Positions 33,425-42,393 of a stretch of 64,000 bases of DNA are shown here, piece by piece. Source of the DNA: Seleniibacterium sp963677135 (GTDB lineage: Bacteria; Desulfobacterota; Desulfuromonadia; Desulfuromonadales; Geopsychrobacteraceae); NCBI GenBank assembly GCA_963677135.2, contig CAXXLS010000009.1:310001-374000 (forward strand). The letters run 5' to 3'. The first letter of the stretch is position 1, and every line of letters starts with the position of its first letter. Position numbers and translations under genes: made by a program. The notes beneath the pieces are model-generated. The model was not told the origin of the DNA and searched no databases. It saw only the letters and a program-made list of their open reading frames with translations.

Positions 33425-33997
33425 ATGCAATTGAAAGATGTTGTTGCCGGGAACCGATCTTATCGGCGGTTTTACCAGGACTATTCCGTGACAGAGAACG
33501 CGCTGCGGGAGCTGGTCGATCTGGCCAGGCTGACCCCCAGCGCCGCCAACCTGCAACCATTGAAATATGCTCTGTCAGCAGAGCCGGAACGGAATGAAAA
33601 AATCTTTGCTACCCTGAGTTGGGCCGGTTACCTGAAGGACTGGGCGGGTCCGGATGAAGGTGAAAAACCGAGCGCTTATATCGTCCAGTTGCTTGATCGG
33701 GAGATCAGTAAATCCTGTGCCAGCGATCTGGGGATTGCTGCCCAGACCATCCTTCTTGGAGCCGTGGAAAAAGGCCTGGGCGGGTGTATTTTCGGCAACA
33801 TCAGGCGCGATCAGTTAAAGGCTGTTCTCGGGCTTGGTGATCGTTTTGACATTCTTCAGGTGATCGCCCTCGGGAAACCGAAAGAAGAGGTCAAAATCGT
33901 CCCGGTTGGCGCGGATGGCAGCATCCGTTACTTCCGTGATGACGCGGGGGTCCACTATGTACCCAAGCGTGCCCTTGATGACATTATCATCGCCTAG
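33425..33997 (+). CDS. Nitroreductase-family flavoprotein
   Basis: A 190-residue FMN-binding oxidoreductase. It has the nitroreductase N-terminal phosphate-binding block (VVAGNRSYRRFYQD), the segment LVDLARLTPSAANLQPLKYA, and the mid-protein DLGIAAQTILLGAVEKGLGG with the following CIFGNIRRDQL. The C-terminal IALGKPKEEVKIVPV is also typical. The physiological substrate of such enzymes (quinones, enones, nitro compounds, halogenated aromatics) cannot be read from sequence. AAGGAG lies before the ATG. The 220 bases upstream hold no gene; the next gene is convergent, with 25 bases between. Confidence 0.92.
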   Translation: MQLKDVVAGNRSYRRFYQDYSVTENALRELVDLARLTPSAANLQPLKYALSAEPERNEKIFATLSWAGYLKDWAGPDEGEKPSAYIVQLLDREISKSCASDLGIAAQTILLGAVEKGLGGCIFGNIRRDQLKAVLGLGDRFDILQVIALGKPKEEVKIVPVGADGSIRYFRDDAGVHYVPKRALDDIIIA

Positions 33998-34022
33998 CTT
34001 TTAGCGGTCCTGCCGGGCGTGT

Positions 34023-34883
34023 TCAGAGGATGGAACCGGCTGCCGCCAGGCCCATACGGTAACCTTCCTGCAGTTTGGCCTGGTCGGTGGTCAAGCGCGT
34101 TACGGCAAAGTCCGGCGGGGGAGCGACAACCCGGATCCGGCAGTCCTCCGGCGGCTGACTGATGAAATCGAGGGACCGGTTGTAGCGCTCTGCCCGATTG
34201 ATAATTGCCTCGGCCAGCGCCGGGGTCTTTTTCAACAGCAGGCGGGTCAGCCAGCCGGCACGAGCAGGCGGTTTCCGATATCCCCAAGGATGGGACAGAA
34301 TCACCGTGATATCCCTGGCGCCCATCTGGTAGGCCCTGATCACCGGGATCGCGTCCGCGACGCCACCGTCGGTCAGCGGCTCACCCGCTACGACCGGGTA
34401 GGCGCGATAGATCAACGGCACGGAACAGGATGCCTTGAGCAGTTGCTCGAGGTTTTCGGAGGTGGCCAGGGTATACGCGGCGGTTCCGTCGACAACCCTG
34501 GTGACGACCACGTACAGAGGCAAAGGTTGGCTGGCGAAGCGGTGGAGATCCAGGCGGATTTCCCGGATGGTGATCTCCCAGAGCCAGTCAAGATCGAACC
34601 AGTGTCCACCCGTCAGAAAGCGTGGGAACGAGATGAACTGGGGGCGGCAGGAATAGTCGGTCATGACCTTGTGATTGCGTCCCCGCTGCCCGGCCAGCCA
34701 GGCCGCCAGGTTGGTCGAGCCGACGGAGACTCCAAGGCAGAAATCGAAGGGCTGGTAGCCGAGATCATGGAAACCGTCCAGCACTCCGGCAGCGAAGATT
34801 CCGCGCATGGCCCCGCCTTCGACGACCAGTGCCCGTTGCCCGCCGGGTTCCGTCCTGCGACTGTCGGCAGTGTTATCCGTCAT
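34023..34883 (-). CDS. Patatin-like phospholipase, YjjU-like
   Basis: A 286-residue serine lipid hydrolase. The oxyanion hole is EGGAMRGIFAAGVLDGF, the nucleophile Ser lies in LGVSVGSTNLAAWL (GxSxG), and the catalytic Asp is in LTDGGVADAIPV. The spacing FDLDWLWEITIREI and the C-terminal DFISQPPEDCRIRVVAPPPD resemble E. coli YjjU more than plant patatins. There is no signal peptide, so it acts in the cytoplasm or at the inner membrane. The ATG at 34883 has GGGAGG directly upstream and is preferred to one five codons earlier. It lies 20 bases downstream of the DUF945 gene and probably shares its transcript. Confidence 0.9.
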   Translation of the reverse strand: MTDNTADSRRTEPGGQRALVVEGGAMRGIFAAGVLDGFHDLGYQPFDFCLGVSVGSTNLAAWLAGQRGRNHKVMTDYSCRPQFISFPRFLTGGHWFDLDWLWEITIREIRLDLHRFASQPLPLYVVVTRVVDGTAAYTLATSENLEQLLKASCSVPLIYRAYPVVAGEPLTDGGVADAIPVIRAYQMGARDITVILSHPWGYRKPPARAGWLTRLLLKKTPALAEAIINRAERYNRSLDFISQPPEDCRIRVVAPPPDFAVTRLTTDQAKLQEGYRMGLAAAGSIL

Positions 34884-34903
34884 TGCCCCCTCCCGCATCG
34901 TCT

Positions 34904-36136
34904 TCAGAACCGGTCGTAGGGCCGACCGTTCACGTAGGCCTGTCCTTCCTCAAAGCGAAAGTCAAATCGGTAAATCCCGGCATCCTCGGTTAGAAGTCCC
35001 CTGTCCAGGAGGTTGGCGGCCGGGTCTGCGCCACGGTCGGCCGCCGGTGTGGTCTGATTTGCCAGCTTGTCAAACAGGTTCTTGGCGATTTGGAGCTTCA
35101 GCGCCAGATCGCTGTTGTTGATCACTGCGAAGGGGGACATGTCCAGCTCAGAGCCGGCCAGGGTCCAGTGTCCGGTGCCAGCCAGGTTGCCATCCTCATG
35201 ACTGAGCTGCAGGGTCTTGAGCTGCAGGTTGAAGCCTGAGCGCAGCAGCTGAAAATAGAGGTCGGCAAGGTCCGCCTGACTGATCTCTCCCCGGGCGGTG
35301 CGCAGGGAGAGCAGCTGGCGAAAGGTTTCAACAACGTTCTTGTCGATACCGTTCAGGGTGACGGAGAGAGCTCCGGTCCCGAACTCTTCCTTCTCCAGAT
35401 GCAGTCCCTTGAAGGTCAGGTCCGCGGCCGCGGAAAAACGGCTTCCTGAAATCATCGAGCTGCCGCGGTAGCTGAGCTCCTCGAGGGCCGCTGGCGTAGC
35501 GCCCCCCGGACGATCGAGCAGGGCCTTGGCAACCGTCATTTCAGAAAAGAGGCCCGAGGGGGGTGTCTGCCGGATGACAGAGCGGATATTTTCGAGGATA
35601 ATCCCATTTTTATTATTGTTTTTAAGGGTCAGGCCTTTAATAGAAAGGTCGGTTTCCAGTTCAGAAGAAGCGGCCTGACCGGTCACCACCAGGCGCAACT
35701 CATGAAGATTGAGGATACCGTTGTCGGATTGGTGATAAAGGGTGGGAATGGCCAGTTCCGAACGGATGGTCCCGTCGGGATGGATAACCGTCACCAGAGG
35801 CAGGGACTCAAGGGTCGGTTCTGTCGCAGGAAGAGACTTCCCCTCGACCGGGGCGATGGTTGTACGGATCTGAACACCCCAGAGAAAATGCCTGATCTGA
35901 TGGCTCATGGTCAGGAGCCTGTCCCCATTGGTTACGACCAGAGTTTGGGCCCGGGCGCTGAAAAACTGCCTGGAATAGTTCTGCAGTTCGATTCTGGAAA
36001 GCGTGCCGAGCTGCCGGTTGAAAACAGTGAGCTGGCGGATAAAGGTCCGTTCGGTCCGCTGTCCAAGGAAATAGGTCGCCGCAAACAGGACGATCAGGAT
36101 CAGAATAAGACAGGTTGTGATGATTTTTTTGAGCAT
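34904..36136 (-). CDS. DUF945 (YdgA-like) family protein
   Basis: A 410-residue protein with an N-terminal membrane anchor (KKIITTCLILILIVLFAATYFL), the rest being periplasmic. It has the low-complexity beta-rich pattern of the YdgA/DUF945 family: repeated strands such as ADLTFKGLHLEKEEFGTGAL and LQLKTLQLSHEDGNLAGTGH, with late matches at LRSGFNLQLKTL. The end FEEGQAYVNGRPYD also recurs in the family. The biochemical role of the family is unknown; such proteins resemble AsmA-type envelope proteins. It is followed by the patatin gene at 20 bases. Confidence 0.75.
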   Translation of the reverse strand: MLKKIITTCLILILIVLFAATYFLGQRTERTFIRQLTVFNRQLGTLSRIELQNYSRQFFSARAQTLVVTNGDRLLTMSHQIRHFLWGVQIRTTIAPVEGKSLPATEPTLESLPLVTVIHPDGTIRSELAIPTLYHQSDNGILNLHELRLVVTGQAASSELETDLSIKGLTLKNNNKNGIILENIRSVIRQTPPSGLFSEMTVAKALLDRPGGATPAALEELSYRGSSMISGSRFSAAADLTFKGLHLEKEEFGTGALSVTLNGIDKNVVETFRQLLSLRTARGEISQADLADLYFQLLRSGFNLQLKTLQLSHEDGNLAGTGHWTLAGSELDMSPFAVINNSDLALKLQIAKNLFDKLANQTTPAADRGADPAANLLDRGLLTEDAGIYRFDFRFEEGQAYVNGRPYDRF

Positions 36137-36262
36137 GGATCCGTCCAGGTCCTTGAAAAAAAAGTGTCAGTCAGGTTTCATGCCGGTCGGCATTCCCTCT
36201 CTTGACCATAAAGCGGGACAATTCAGGACGCAACGGCTTTTTGCGTAGGTTGCTTTCATCGG

Positions 36263-38782
36263 TCATTCCTGGCGCAGATAGCTCGACGGTTTCTGGCCAA
36301 GGGCTTTCCAGGTGCCGGCCAGGCCGAGAACCAGGGTCAGGAGGACACCGATTGCCAGGGTGGCGAAAATGACTCCCGGTGCGACCCGGTAGGTCGCTTC
36401 AAGAGGTCCGCGGATGATGGCCAGGGCGGCCAGAGAGCCGGCGACCAGGCTGACCAGGCCGGCACTGAGTCCCAGCACGATGAATTCGGCGGCGAATGTG
36501 GCCAGAATATCTTTCCTGGTCGCGCCACACACTTTGAGGATGACCGCATCGCGGATGCGGCGGTGCTGGTCGGCCGAAACCGCCCCGGTCAGGACCAGCA
36601 GCCCACTGATCAGGGCGATGGCGGCCACCCCTTTGAACACCCAGGCGATCCGCCGCAGGGTGGTCGAGACATTGGCCAGCACTTCCCGGACCGAAAGCGC
36701 CGAAACGTTGGTAAAGCGATCCGTGACCTGGCGGTAAACCGTTTCCTCGATATCCGGCGCAAGCTGGGCGGCTGCGATGTAGGTCTGAGGTGCTCTTTCC
36801 AGGGTCCCCGGAGCGAACAGCAGGGCAAAATTCAGTTCCAGGCTGGACCAGTCGACCTCCCTGAGATTGGCGATTTCAGCGGTCAGGGTGCGGCCGAGGA
36901 TGTTGACCTCGAGGGTATCGCCGATGCCGATCCCGAAGCCTTCGGCGAGGTCACTGGTGAGGGACAATTGGGGCGGACCCTGATAATCTTCGGGCCACCA
37001 GTGTCCCTCGGTCAGCACGGTTCCCGGCGGGAGCGTGGCGCTGTAGCTCAGGTAACGATCGCCGCGCACCGCCCAGCTGACATCAGGTGCAATCCTCGCC
37101 TGATCCACCGGCACGCCGTTAATGGCAACGATCCGGCCGCGCAGGGTCGGTGATACGGAGAGGGAATTGCCTTCCGGCAGGGTCTTGAAAATATCCTTAA
37201 ACCCCGGCAGCTGATGGGGTTGAATATCGAAGAAGAAATAAGCCGGGGCGTCTTTGGGGAGGGTTTCATTGACCATGTCATTGAGGTTGGTCTGAACCTG
37301 GGCGATCATGACCAGAACCGTGAGGCCGATCCCCAGGGAGAACAGAATCCCGGCAGCCGGGGACCCCGGTCGCGCAATATTGGCCCGGGCCAGGCGTAAA
37401 GGAGCATATCTGCTGTCGGGCAGACGGGCGGTTATGCGGATGGTCAGGCCGGCAAGCAGGCGGAACAGCATGAAACACAAAGCGGTGCCGACCAGAAACC
37501 AGATCGCCAGCCTGCGGTCCGGGCTGCTCAGGATCGCCAGAATCACCAGCAGGGACGCCGTCAGGCCGGTTGCGGCCGTCATCGCCGGCCCGGTCCGGAC
37601 CTCGTCCAGTTCGCCGTAGCCCCGGAACAGGGAGGCCGGAGACACCCGACAGGCCTTGCCGAGTTCCTGGAGGGAGAACAGAACGGCGATGAGCAGACCG
37701 TAGAGCATGGCGACCAGCCAGATCCGCGGGTAGATTCCCGGTTCCATGGGGAGGGGGAAGGCACTTCCGTAGAAGCGGACGACCAGCCAGGGAACCATGG
37801 CGCCGGCGGCGACTCCCGCTGCGGAGCCGATCCCTCCCAGCAGCAGGATCTGGAGAAGATAGGTGGTGAAGATGGTGCCGCGTGTTGCGCCCAGGCATTT
37901 CAGGGTGGCGATATTCTGGATCTTTCCGGCCAGGTAGCCGCGTACCGCGCCAGTCACGCCCAGTCCCCCGACCAACAGTGAGCAGAGGCCGAGAAGCGTC
38001 AGGTTGGTTTCCATGCGGTCGAGAAAATTGCGCACCCGCGGCGCGGCGTCCCGCCAGGTGCGAATCCGCCAGCCGGCATCGGGGAACTGTTGGTCGAGCC
38101 GGGCTTTTACAGCTTCTGCCTGGGCTCTGTCAGGCAGCCTGATGCGATAGGAATAGCGGACCAGACTGCCCGGTTGAACCAGTCCGGTGGCGGCCAGCTG
38201 AGCGGCTGAAATCATCAGGCGCGGTCCCAGGTTGAAGGCGCGAATGCTGCGGTCCGGTTCGTTTTCGATGACGCCGCGGATCTCAAACGCCTGATCCCCG
38301 ACCAGAACGTGATCCCCTACCCTGACGTCAAAGCGCTTCAGAAACGCGCTTTCGGCGACCGCCCCGGCTCCGGCCAGGGCCTCGGTGAGGGACGCTGATC
38401 CCGTGATCCTGATCCGACCGTAGAGGGGGTAGCCGGCATCGACGGCTTTCAGCTCGATGAGACCGCGTTCAGCATTCCGTTCGGCTCTGGCCATGGTGCG
38501 GAGGTCCTGGACCAGAGACAGCCGGCCGAGGGTTTGGGCAAAGTTGAGCTGCTCCTGGTCGAGAGGCCTGTGGTTGAGGCGAATTTCGAGGTCTCCGCCG
38601 AGCAGGGCTCCGGCATCATGGAGGAGCCCCTGGCGGGCGGCGGCACTGAAATGGCCGATGGCCGAGATGGCGAAAATGCCGAGGAACAGGCAGGTCACAA
38701 AGACGCCGAATCCCCGCAGGCCCTGCCGTAATTCGCGCCGCATCAGGCGCAGCGACTGCTGCATTAGTGAGAAGCTGGTCAT
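36263..38782 (-). CDS. ybbP: FtsX-like ABC transporter permease, YbbP family
   Basis: An 839-residue membrane protein, the permease partner of the ATPase just upstream. The pattern is the YbbP one: ten membrane helices and two large periplasmic domains (about 55-265 and 510-700). The first helix starts near FGVFVTCLFLGIFAISAIGH. The FtsX core recurs as VGGLGVTGAVRGYLAGKIQN IATLKCLGATRG and again at the C-terminus as DAVILKVCGATRKDILATFA. YbbA/YbbP systems are mechanotransmission-type transporters linked to lipid or peptidoglycan-associated lysophospholipase activity beside tesA. It begins 5 bases after the ATPase stop. An ATG four codons upstream overlaps the ATPase gene; 38782 is preferred. 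Confidence 0.9.
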   Translation of the reverse strand: MTSFSLMQQSLRLMRRELRQGLRGFGVFVTCLFLGIFAISAIGHFSAAARQGLLHDAGALLGGDLEIRLNHRPLDQEQLNFAQTLGRLSLVQDLRTMARAERNAERGLIELKAVDAGYPLYGRIRITGSASLTEALAGAGAVAESAFLKRFDVRVGDHVLVGDQAFEIRGVIENEPDRSIRAFNLGPRLMISAAQLAATGLVQPGSLVRYSYRIRLPDRAQAEAVKARLDQQFPDAGWRIRTWRDAAPRVRNFLDRMETNLTLLGLCSLLVGGLGVTGAVRGYLAGKIQNIATLKCLGATRGTIFTTYLLQILLLGGIGSAAGVAAGAMVPWLVVRFYGSAFPLPMEPGIYPRIWLVAMLYGLLIAVLFSLQELGKACRVSPASLFRGYGELDEVRTGPAMTAATGLTASLLVILAILSSPDRRLAIWFLVGTALCFMLFRLLAGLTIRITARLPDSRYAPLRLARANIARPGSPAAGILFSLGIGLTVLVMIAQVQTNLNDMVNETLPKDAPAYFFFDIQPHQLPGFKDIFKTLPEGNSLSVSPTLRGRIVAINGVPVDQARIAPDVSWAVRGDRYLSYSATLPPGTVLTEGHWWPEDYQGPPQLSLTSDLAEGFGIGIGDTLEVNILGRTLTAEIANLREVDWSSLELNFALLFAPGTLERAPQTYIAAAQLAPDIEETVYRQVTDRFTNVSALSVREVLANVSTTLRRIAWVFKGVAAIALISGLLVLTGAVSADQHRRIRDAVILKVCGATRKDILATFAAEFIVLGLSAGLVSLVAGSLAALAIIRGPLEATYRVAPGVIFATLAIGVLLTLVLGLAGTWKALGQKPSSYLRQE

Positions 38783-38786
38783 GGTT

Positions 38787-39462
<676 letters not shown>

Positions 39463-39464
<2 letters not shown>

Positions 39465-40191
39465 GAAAGCTCCTGTTTGCTGGTTTCTAACCGTGATTAT
39501 AATACTTTTCGGAGTCAAGATGGGATATGCGGCCGAAAAAATGACCATTCTCGCCTTTGGCGACAGCCTGACGGCCGGATACGGACTGGCCGGTGAGGAC
39601 GCATTCCCGGGGCGCCTGGAGAAAGCGTTAAGCGAGAAGGGATACCGGGTCCGGGTTGTCAATGCCGGGGTTTCCGGCGATACCAGCGCCGGCGGCGCGG
39701 CCCGCATCGGCTGGAGCCTTGCCGACCAGCCCGACCTGGTTATCCTGGAGCTCGGCGCCAATGATGCTCTGCGCGGGCTGGACCCCGAACAGACGAGGAC
39801 GAACCTCGCGACCATCATCACCCAAAGTCGGGCGGCCGGTGCCCGGGTCCTGCTGGCCGGGATGAAGGCCCCCCGCAGCCTGGGGGAGGATTATGTCCGG
39901 CGCTTTGACGCCGTCTATCCGGAACTGGCTGCCGAGTTCAACCTCCCCCTCTATCCTTTTTTCCTGGACGGGGTCACCGGGAATCCCGCCTTGAACCAGG
40001 AGGACGGTATCCATCCCAATGCCGCTGGGGTGCGTGTTATCGTCGAGCGGATCCTGCCCTATGTTGAGCAGATCCTGGCTCAGCTTGAGGGGGCCGTGGC
40101 GGATTTTTCAGGAGCTGCCGCCCGACAACGCGGTGGTCGGCTGCCGAGGACTGCCGGGAGCGAGGTTTATCTTCTCCAGGAAGGCAAGTAA
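39463..40191 (+). CDS. tesA: Lysophospholipase/acyl-CoA thioesterase I (SGNH hydrolase)
   Basis: A 242-residue periplasmic esterase. After a signal peptide (MKAPVCWFLTVIIILFGVKM, cleavage near GYA-AEK) come the four SGNH blocks: GDSLTAGYGL with the nucleophilic Ser, NAGVSGDTSAGG, LGANDALRGL with the catalytic Asn, and EDGIHPNAAGV with the catalytic Asp-His. The E. coli homologue cleaves thioesters, lysophospholipids and some peptides. The C-terminus is about 40 residues longer than needed for the fold (GAVADFSGAAARQRGGRLPR onward), and this tail overlaps the convergent pseudouridine synthase gene by 84 bases, perhaps through stop-codon loss. The AAGGA ribosome site lies within the ybbA coding strand. 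Confidence 0.93.
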
Positions 40192-41025
40192 TTCGTCCGG
40201 GAGGGGACAGCTGATATCGATCTGCTGTCCGTGGAAAGGGTCGGTGAAGGACAATCTGCTGCAGTGCAGGAACAGTCGGGAGAGTTCTGGCGGACAGGGG
40301 CCGCGATAGCGACGATCACCGAACAGGGGATGCCCCGTTTCTGAGAACTGGCGGCGAATCTGATGCTGGCGACCGGTTTCCAGGCGCACTTCCACCAAAG
40401 ATGCGGTTTTATTTGCCGAAATCGTTCGAAAGCCGCTGGCGGCATACTTGATCTTCCCCTTCGCCGGAAGCTCCGATACCAGGGTCCCCTGGGCGGCAGT
40501 TTTTCCTTTTACCAAGGCCAGATAGATTTTGTTGACCTCGCCGCTCATAAAAACCTGTCCCAATTCAGAACAGCTTTTCTTTCCCTTGCCGAAGAGGACC
40601 GGACCGGAGGTCTCCAGGTCCAGCCGCTGGATGGGACTGACCTGAAATTTTTCTTTCCGGGATAAAAAATAGTCCGCTATTTGATCCGTCAGATTGTTCT
40701 GCTCATGCCCTTTTCCGGTATGGACAGCCACTCCCGAAGGCTTGTTGACAATCAGAATTTCACGCGACTCAAAGAGGATGTCTAGGGGGTGGGACTTCTG
40801 GTTGGACGCTTCTAACAACTCAAGAATACGTTGACTTTGAGGCAATCGTATACAATCGCCGCGGTGCACCGTGGCGCCGGATTCGAGGACCTGGTCACCG
40901 TTTCTGATCCGCCCTTTCCTGACCAGTTGGCGCAGGTAGCCGGACGGTGCGGCAGGCAGGCGACTCTGCAGAAAGTCTTCAATGGTCGAACCATGGGCAA
41001 ATTCTGAAACGGTCAGTTCCGGCAT
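40108..41025 (-). CDS. RluA-family pseudouridine synthase
   Basis: A 305-residue RNA-modifying enzyme. An N-terminal S4-like RNA-binding segment (FLQSRLPAAPSGYLRQLVRK GRIRNGDQVL) precedes the catalytic domain, which has LFESREILIVNKPSGVAVHT, the catalytic Asp in QRLDLETSGPVLFGK, VEVRLETGRQHQIRRQFSET and GHPLFGDRRYRG. The usual HRLD reads QRLD here, keeping Arg and Asp. The target uridine (rRNA or tRNA) cannot be told from sequence. The ATG at 41025 has AAGGAG 9 bases upstream. The last 28 codons overlap the end of tesA on the other strand. Confidence 0.9.
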   Translation of the reverse strand: MPELTVSEFAHGSTIEDFLQSRLPAAPSGYLRQLVRKGRIRNGDQVLESGATVHRGDCIRLPQSQRILELLEASNQKSHPLDILFESREILIVNKPSGVAVHTGKGHEQNNLTDQIADYFLSRKEKFQVSPIQRLDLETSGPVLFGKGKKSCSELGQVFMSGEVNKIYLALVKGKTAAQGTLVSELPAKGKIKYAASGFRTISANKTASLVEVRLETGRQHQIRRQFSETGHPLFGDRRYRGPCPPELSRLFLHCSRLSFTDPFHGQQIDISCPLPDELLAFLEKINLAPGSPRQPTTALSGGSS

Positions 41026-41164
41026 GTTTTTCTTCTCCTTCATGAGGCCCCTGACGGGCCGGATCCCAAGAGTCTGGATGCGAAGTTTTAAACCAACGGT
41101 CTATACAGCAAAACAAAAAACGGGATAAGTTACTGATTTTTCGACACTTTTTTGTTTTTTTTGC

Positions 41165-41192
41165 TTGAAATCCCCAGGGATTGCTGTATACT
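41165..41192 (+). promoter_or_regulatory. Sigma-70 promoter of the small zinc-ribbon gene
   Basis: TTGAAA (41165-41170), a 16-base spacer and TATACT (41187-41192), 55 bases before the gene at 41248, in AT-rich DNA. Confidence 0.6.
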
Positions 41193-41247
41193 TCCTGTAA
41201 GCATCAAGTGTGAATAATAACTTCATATAGGACAAAGGAGATCAATT

Positions 41248-41463
41248 ATGAAGTGCCCAGTATGTCACAGTCTCGATCAGAACGAAATGGATCTGCAGTC
41301 AGATCAGTTTAAAGAAGACATTTTCGAATGCCACCACTGCGGAGCCGTCTGGGCAGTCAATCATGATCTTCTTGAAATGGTTAATGATCCTCAGGCCGAA
41401 TCATTCCTCGCCGCCATGACCGAAACGGTTGAGAGTGATGATTACTGCTTCGCAACAGCCTGA
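41248..41463 (+). CDS. Small zinc-ribbon protein of unknown function
   Basis: A 71-residue acidic protein with one zinc ribbon formed by CPVC (residues 3-6) and CHHC (28-31). The C-terminal 35 residues are helical and acidic (LLEMVNDPQAESFLAAMTET). It has its own promoter, a strong AAAGGAG ribosome site and a GC-rich terminator, so it is an independent and probably well-expressed gene. I do not recognise the family. A regulatory or adaptor role would fit its size, but is only a guess. Confidence 0.8.
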   Translation: MKCPVCHSLDQNEMDLQSDQFKEDIFECHHCGAVWAVNHDLLEMVNDPQAESFLAAMTETVESDDYCFATA

Positions 41464-41489
41464 AGCGGATCCGCAAGCAACTGACAATT

Positions 41490-41520
41490 CAAAAGCCGCC
41501 GGGGCTCCCGGCGGCTTTTG
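41490..41520 (+). terminator. Intrinsic terminator after the small zinc-ribbon gene
   Basis: A perfect 14-bp stem (41490-41503 with 41507-41520, core AAAAGCCGCCGGG) with a 3-base loop, followed by TCGTTTTT. Confidence 0.93.
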
Positions 41521-41638
41521 TCGTTTTTCCTTTCCGAAAACCTGACGCCCCAATCCCCGGATTGCCCGGTTCAAATCCTGTGGGCATGGTGTCTTGTTCT
41601 TTTCTGGCCAGTCATCAGTCTGCATGCCATTAAAAATG

Positions 41639-41672
41639 AGTCAATTGACTAAATCTGGTCAGCCGACTAAAT
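41639..41672 (+). promoter_or_regulatory. Tandem operator-like repeats before the TetR gene
   Basis: Two copies of GTCA-N3-GACTAAAT (41640-41654 and 41658-41672), offset by 18 bases, 12 of 15 positions identical. The first is centred on a perfect palindrome, AGTCAATTGACT. They end 28 bases before the regulator start and are likely its own binding sites. Confidence 0.55.
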
Positions 41673-41700
41673 TTTAGTTATCCTGGATCCGGAGGAGGCA

Positions 41701-42393
41701 ATGGCTCAATATCACACCAGCATAAAAACACGCCAGGCTTTGATCAGGGCGACCGGCGAACTTGCGGCCGAACAGGGCTTCAATGCCGTCTCCATCAGGG
41801 CCATCGCCCGGCGCGCACGGCAGAACATCGGCAGCATTCACTATCATTTCGGCAGTAAGCAGAAATTGTTTGAGGCGGTTGTCAACGAGGTGGCGCAGCG
41901 CTGGAGCAACGCCCGGCTTGACGACGCCCTTGCCGGGTGTGATCTGACGCGGCGCGAAGACCAGGCCCGGGCCCTCGCCATTGTCCTCAGGAGGGAAGCC
42001 CGACTGCTGTTCGACGCCTCGGCGCCGGAGTGGCACTGCCGGGTCATCTACCAGCTCATGCAGTCGCCGGACGCTCTGAACGAAACCTTTCGGGGCATCG
42101 TGGCCGAGCCGGAACTGCAGAGGATCGAACGGCTCATCAGGCATATCGATCCCGGTCTGGGCGATGAGGAGATACTGATTCATCTCTATGTACTGATCGC
42201 TCCATTGCTGCTGCATGCCGATTACCGCAGGGCGCTGTTGCGCAAAATGGAGAAGGAGACTTACGATCAGGCCTATATCGATCGCCTGGTCGCGGTGTCT
42301 ATTCGCCAGGCTCTGCTGCTGTTTGGCCTGCCCGTACCGGACGATCTTCGCTCCTGCCCAGGCAGTGGTACTGAAACGAAGGAACAGAAATGA
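41701..42393 (+). CDS. TetR-family regulator, CecR (YbiH)-like
   Basis: A 230-residue transcriptional repressor. The N-terminal helix-turn-helix is AAEQGFNAVSIRAIARRARQ followed by NIGSIHYHFGSKQKLFEAVV, the standard TetR pattern. The C-terminal ligand domain resembles the CecR/DUF1956 type (RREARLLFDASAPEWHCRVI, LIAPLLLHADYRRALLRKME). GGAGGAG lies just before the ATG, and a pair of operator-like repeats lies upstream, suggesting autorepression. Its stop overlaps the threonine aldolase start (ATGA), so it is cotranscribed with that gene, which links the ligand to amino-acid metabolism or to an unrelated efflux function elsewhere. Confidence 0.9.
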   Translation: MAQYHTSIKTRQALIRATGELAAEQGFNAVSIRAIARRARQNIGSIHYHFGSKQKLFEAVVNEVAQRWSNARLDDALAGCDLTRREDQARALAIVLRREARLLFDASAPEWHCRVIYQLMQSPDALNETFRGIVAEPELQRIERLIRHIDPGLGDEEILIHLYVLIAPLLLHADYRRALLRKMEKETYDQAYIDRLVAVSIRQALLLFGLPVPDDLRSCPGSGTETKEQK

